From: Bacteroidia bacterium
GTDB lineage: Bacteria; Bacteroidota; Bacteroidia; B-17B0; Aurantibacillaceae
NCBI GenBank assembly: GCA_022841465.1
Contig: JALHRL010000002.1
Coordinates: forward strand, 62,001 to 126,000
DNA length: 64,000 nucleotides
Direction of reading: 5' to 3'
The notes below the pieces were generated by a model that saw nothing but the letters and a program-made list of their open reading frames with translations, was not told the DNA's origin and made no database searches. The translations under genes were made by a program, and so were the position numbers. Positions 62,331 through 64,000 of the stretch are shown here, piece after piece. Positions within the stretch are counted from its first letter, which is position 1. Each line of letters starts with the position of its first letter.

Positions 62331-64000
62331 TTAGGCCACCTTTAAGCCAATCACGCAAACATCATCTACTTGTTCTAAATTTCCTTTCCAGGAATCAAAA
62401 TTTTCTCCCAAGGCAATGGTTTGATTTTCGAAAGTAGTGCCCGAAATGTTTAATAAAAATTCATGCAGTTTTTTATACATTAATTTTTTTCCTTTAGGCC
62501 CTCCAAATTGATCTGCATAACCATCTGTAAATAAATATAAAGTATCTGCTTTATCCAATTTTATAGAGTGTAGCGTAAAATCTTCTTTACGTTCTCCGTA
62601 ACCAACCGGCATTCTATCTCCACTTAATTCTATTAACTGATTTTCTCTAATTAATACCGGGCGATTATTTGCTGCCGAATATGTAATTTCCTTAGTGTCT
62701 TTATTTAAACAAAGTAATATTCCATCAAAGCCGTCTTTTTGCCCCTCTTTACTAATGTTGTCAATTAATTTTTGACGAACATAATTAAACACCTCGTTTG
62801 GCTTTAAAATATTTTTTTCACCAATTGCTTCATTTAAAAATGATATGCTTAACAAACTCATAAATGCGCCGGGCACGCCATGTCCGGTGCTATCGCAAAC
62901 TGCTAAATAAAATAAATTATTTTTTTGTGTAGCCCAATAAAAATCTCCTGAAACAATGTCTTTTGGTTTAAAGTAGATAAAATTATTTGAAATGTTTTCA
63001 CTAATAAATTCTTTATGTGCTAAAATAGTAGTTTGAATACGCTTTGCATACATAATACTATCTAAAATTTCTTTTCGGCTTTGTTCTACTAATTCTTTTT
63101 GTTGCTGCAAAATGATGTTCATTCTCTTTTGCTTCTTTAGATTTTTAAATGAAATATAAGAGAAAACGAAAACAAGTAATAAAATACCTGCAATAAAATA
63201 AAACATAATGCGTTGTGTTTGCAACGATTTTTTTGCAATTTCTTTATCTTGTACTAATAATTTATTCTCTTTTTCTTTAGATTCTGTATCATACTTTGTT
63301 TGCAACTCGTACAATTTATTTCGGCTATCGCCATTATATAATGAGTCTTTTAAATTATTGTACTTTTTATAATAGGCTAAGGCTTGTTCTGCATTTCCTT
63401 TCTTTTCAAACAGCTTAAATATTTGAAGACAAATTGCTTTTTGATTATCCACAGCTTTATCTTCTTCGGCAATTTGAAGCGAACGGAAATAATAATTTAA
63501 AGCAGAATTCAATTTGTCTTTACTAAAATCAATGTTTCCTAAAATTTGATTGATTAAACAAATACCATAACGATTATTAAACCGTTCCATTAGTGGTAAG
63601 GATTTGCGTGCGTAAAAACTGGCCGAATCTAAATTACCGCTTAGGTTATATGTTTCAGCCATGTTCGCATAAACATACGCCGAAAAATTATCTTTATTTG
63701 CATTTTCAAAAACGCCTCTGGAGTAATGAAGTTCGTGCACAGACTCGCTGTATTTCTCCATTTTATTATAAACGCTGCTTAGACCAACGGCTGCTGTTGC
63801 CTTAGCTAGCTTACTATTTGCTTTTTCGGCCTGTTCGCTTGAAAGTGTATAAAATTCTAAGGCTTTTTCAAATTTTTCAAGCCCTAAATAAGTATTGCCA
63901 ATTGAATTGCTAACGGTAGATGCCTTTTTGTAATCTTTTAGCTGATCATAAATTCTTGCAGAAACTAAAAACGATTCTAAAGCTATTTCATAAAATCCTC
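62331..64000 (-). CDS. TPR-transmembrane-SpoIIE/PP2C phosphatase, N-terminus beyond window
   Basis: The frame is open to the right edge, so the N-terminus is outside the window; at least 556 residues are encoded here. The visible N-terminal half is TPR-like (ASTVSNSIGNTYLGLEKFEK, FYARKSLPLMERFNNRYGIC, ALNYYFRSLQIAEEDK), then a charged coil, one membrane segment (FYFIAGILLLVFVFSYISF), another coil, and a SpoIIE-type PP2C serine phosphatase: DIVSGDFYWATQKNNLFYLA, VCDSTGHGVPGAFMSLLSIS, TLYLFTDGYADQFGGPKGKK, and VDDVCVIGLKVA at the end, with the metal-binding Asp residues present. Expected to dephosphorylate STAS-type proteins at the membrane in response to signals sensed by the TPRs. A methionine at 63761 is internal, not the start. 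Confidence 0.9.
   Translation of the reverse strand, partial: GFYEIALESFLVSARIYDQLKDYKKASTVSNSIGNTYLGLEKFEKALEFYTLSSEQAEKANSKLAKATAAVGLSSVYNKMEKYSESVHELHYSRGVFENANKDNFSAYVYANMAETYNLSGNLDSASFYARKSLPLMERFNNRYGICLINQILGNIDFSKDKLNSALNYYFRSLQIAEEDKAVDNQKAICLQIFKLFEKKGNAEQALAYYKKYNNLKDSLYNGDSRNKLYELQTKYDTESKEKENKLLVQDKEIAKKSLQTQRIMFYFIAGILLLVFVFSYISFKNLKKQKRMNIILQQQKELVEQSRKEILDSIMYAKRIQTTILAHKEFISENISNNFIYFKPKDIVSGDFYWATQKNNLFYLAVCDSTGHGVPGAFMSLLSISFLNEAIGEKNILKPNEVFNYVRQKLIDNISKEGQKDGFDGILLCLNKDTKEITYSAANNRPVLIRENQLIELSGDRMPVGYGERKEDFTLHSIKLDKADTLYLFTDGYADQFGGPKGKKLMYKKLHEFLLNISGTTFENQTIALGENFDSWKGNLEQVDDVCVIGLKVA

Noticed and set aside
62331-63761. Reading the SpoIIE-type gene as a complete 476-residue protein starting at 63761
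   Set aside because: The frame upstream of that Met stays open to the window edge and encodes further TPR-like repeats, so the gene is truncated by the window.
1-64000. tRNA, rRNA, CRISPR arrays, insertion sequences, prophage genes
   Set aside because: Intergenic gaps are all shorter than 300 bases and I found no cloverleaf, spacer-repeat pattern, transposase or integrase motif.

Overview
The window is a stretch of a Bacteroidota (Bacteroidetes) chromosome. The base composition is AT-rich by eye, genes are densely packed, starts lack Shine-Dalgarno sequences, and several intergenic regions carry the Bacteroidota -7 promoter element TAnnTTTG. Three proteins carry type IX secretion (T9SS) sorting domains. 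PorG/DUF6089-like and PorE-like proteins, DUF4175, GH3-like and TPM/LemA genes all fit the phylum. Genes for 2-oxoglutarate dehydrogenase, the MEP pathway (ispD) and a K+ channel suggest a respiring heterotroph. I cannot name a genus. I see no rRNA, tRNA, CRISPR array, insertion sequence or prophage. No gene-free gap exceeds 300 bases.

Layout. 1-9.6 kb (minus strand): PpiD-like periplasmic foldase (C-terminus beyond the window edge), PorG-like outer-membrane barrel, NAD kinase, TPR lipo/secretory protein, RsbW-like histidine-kinase-fold ATPase and a giant DUF4175 membrane coiled-coil protein. 9.8-14.4 kb (minus): an overlapping gene chain ispD > PolX/PHP > GH3-like > secreted propeller-like protein. 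14.5-17.2 kb: oligopeptide-type substrate-binding lipoprotein and exonuclease III. 17.3-20.8 kb (plus): an 1166-residue outer-membrane protein with SprA-like features. 20.8-27.2 kb (minus): PorE-like TPR/beta-propeller protein, then the envelope operon uppS-bamA-skp-skp.

27.2-41.6 kb: a surface-polysaccharide locus. It contains a Wzm/Wzt ABC exporter with a carbohydrate-binding Wzt tail, four GT4 and one GT2 glycosyltransferases, three FkbM methyltransferases interleaved with them, an AsnB amidotransferase, a membrane-anchored transglutaminase-fold protein, and one polytopic membrane protein on the opposite strand. The pattern fits a methylated, possibly amidated glycan exported by an ABC transporter. 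rimO abuts the upstream end of the locus.

42.9-48.1 kb: K+ channel with TrkA-N domain (plus), then sucA-sucB (minus). 48.1-56.1 kb: small SPOR and AhpD-like proteins, a DCC-family protein, an FG-GAP/T9SS type A cargo protein, and two tandem T9SS type B paralogues with PKD-like domains. 56.1-64 kb: M1 aminopeptidase lipoprotein, tatC, alpha/beta hydrolase, lemA-TPM-TPM operon and a TPR-SpoIIE-type phosphatase whose N-terminus lies outside the window.

Much of the window serves the cell envelope: outer-membrane assembly (BamA, Skp, PpiD), lipid carrier (UppS), glycan synthesis and export, and T9SS components with their cargo. The least explained items are the degenerate PolX polymerase site, the 1166-residue outer-membrane protein, the PorE-like protein without an OmpA domain, the DUF4175/RsbW pair and the AsnB-transglutaminase pair in the glycan locus.
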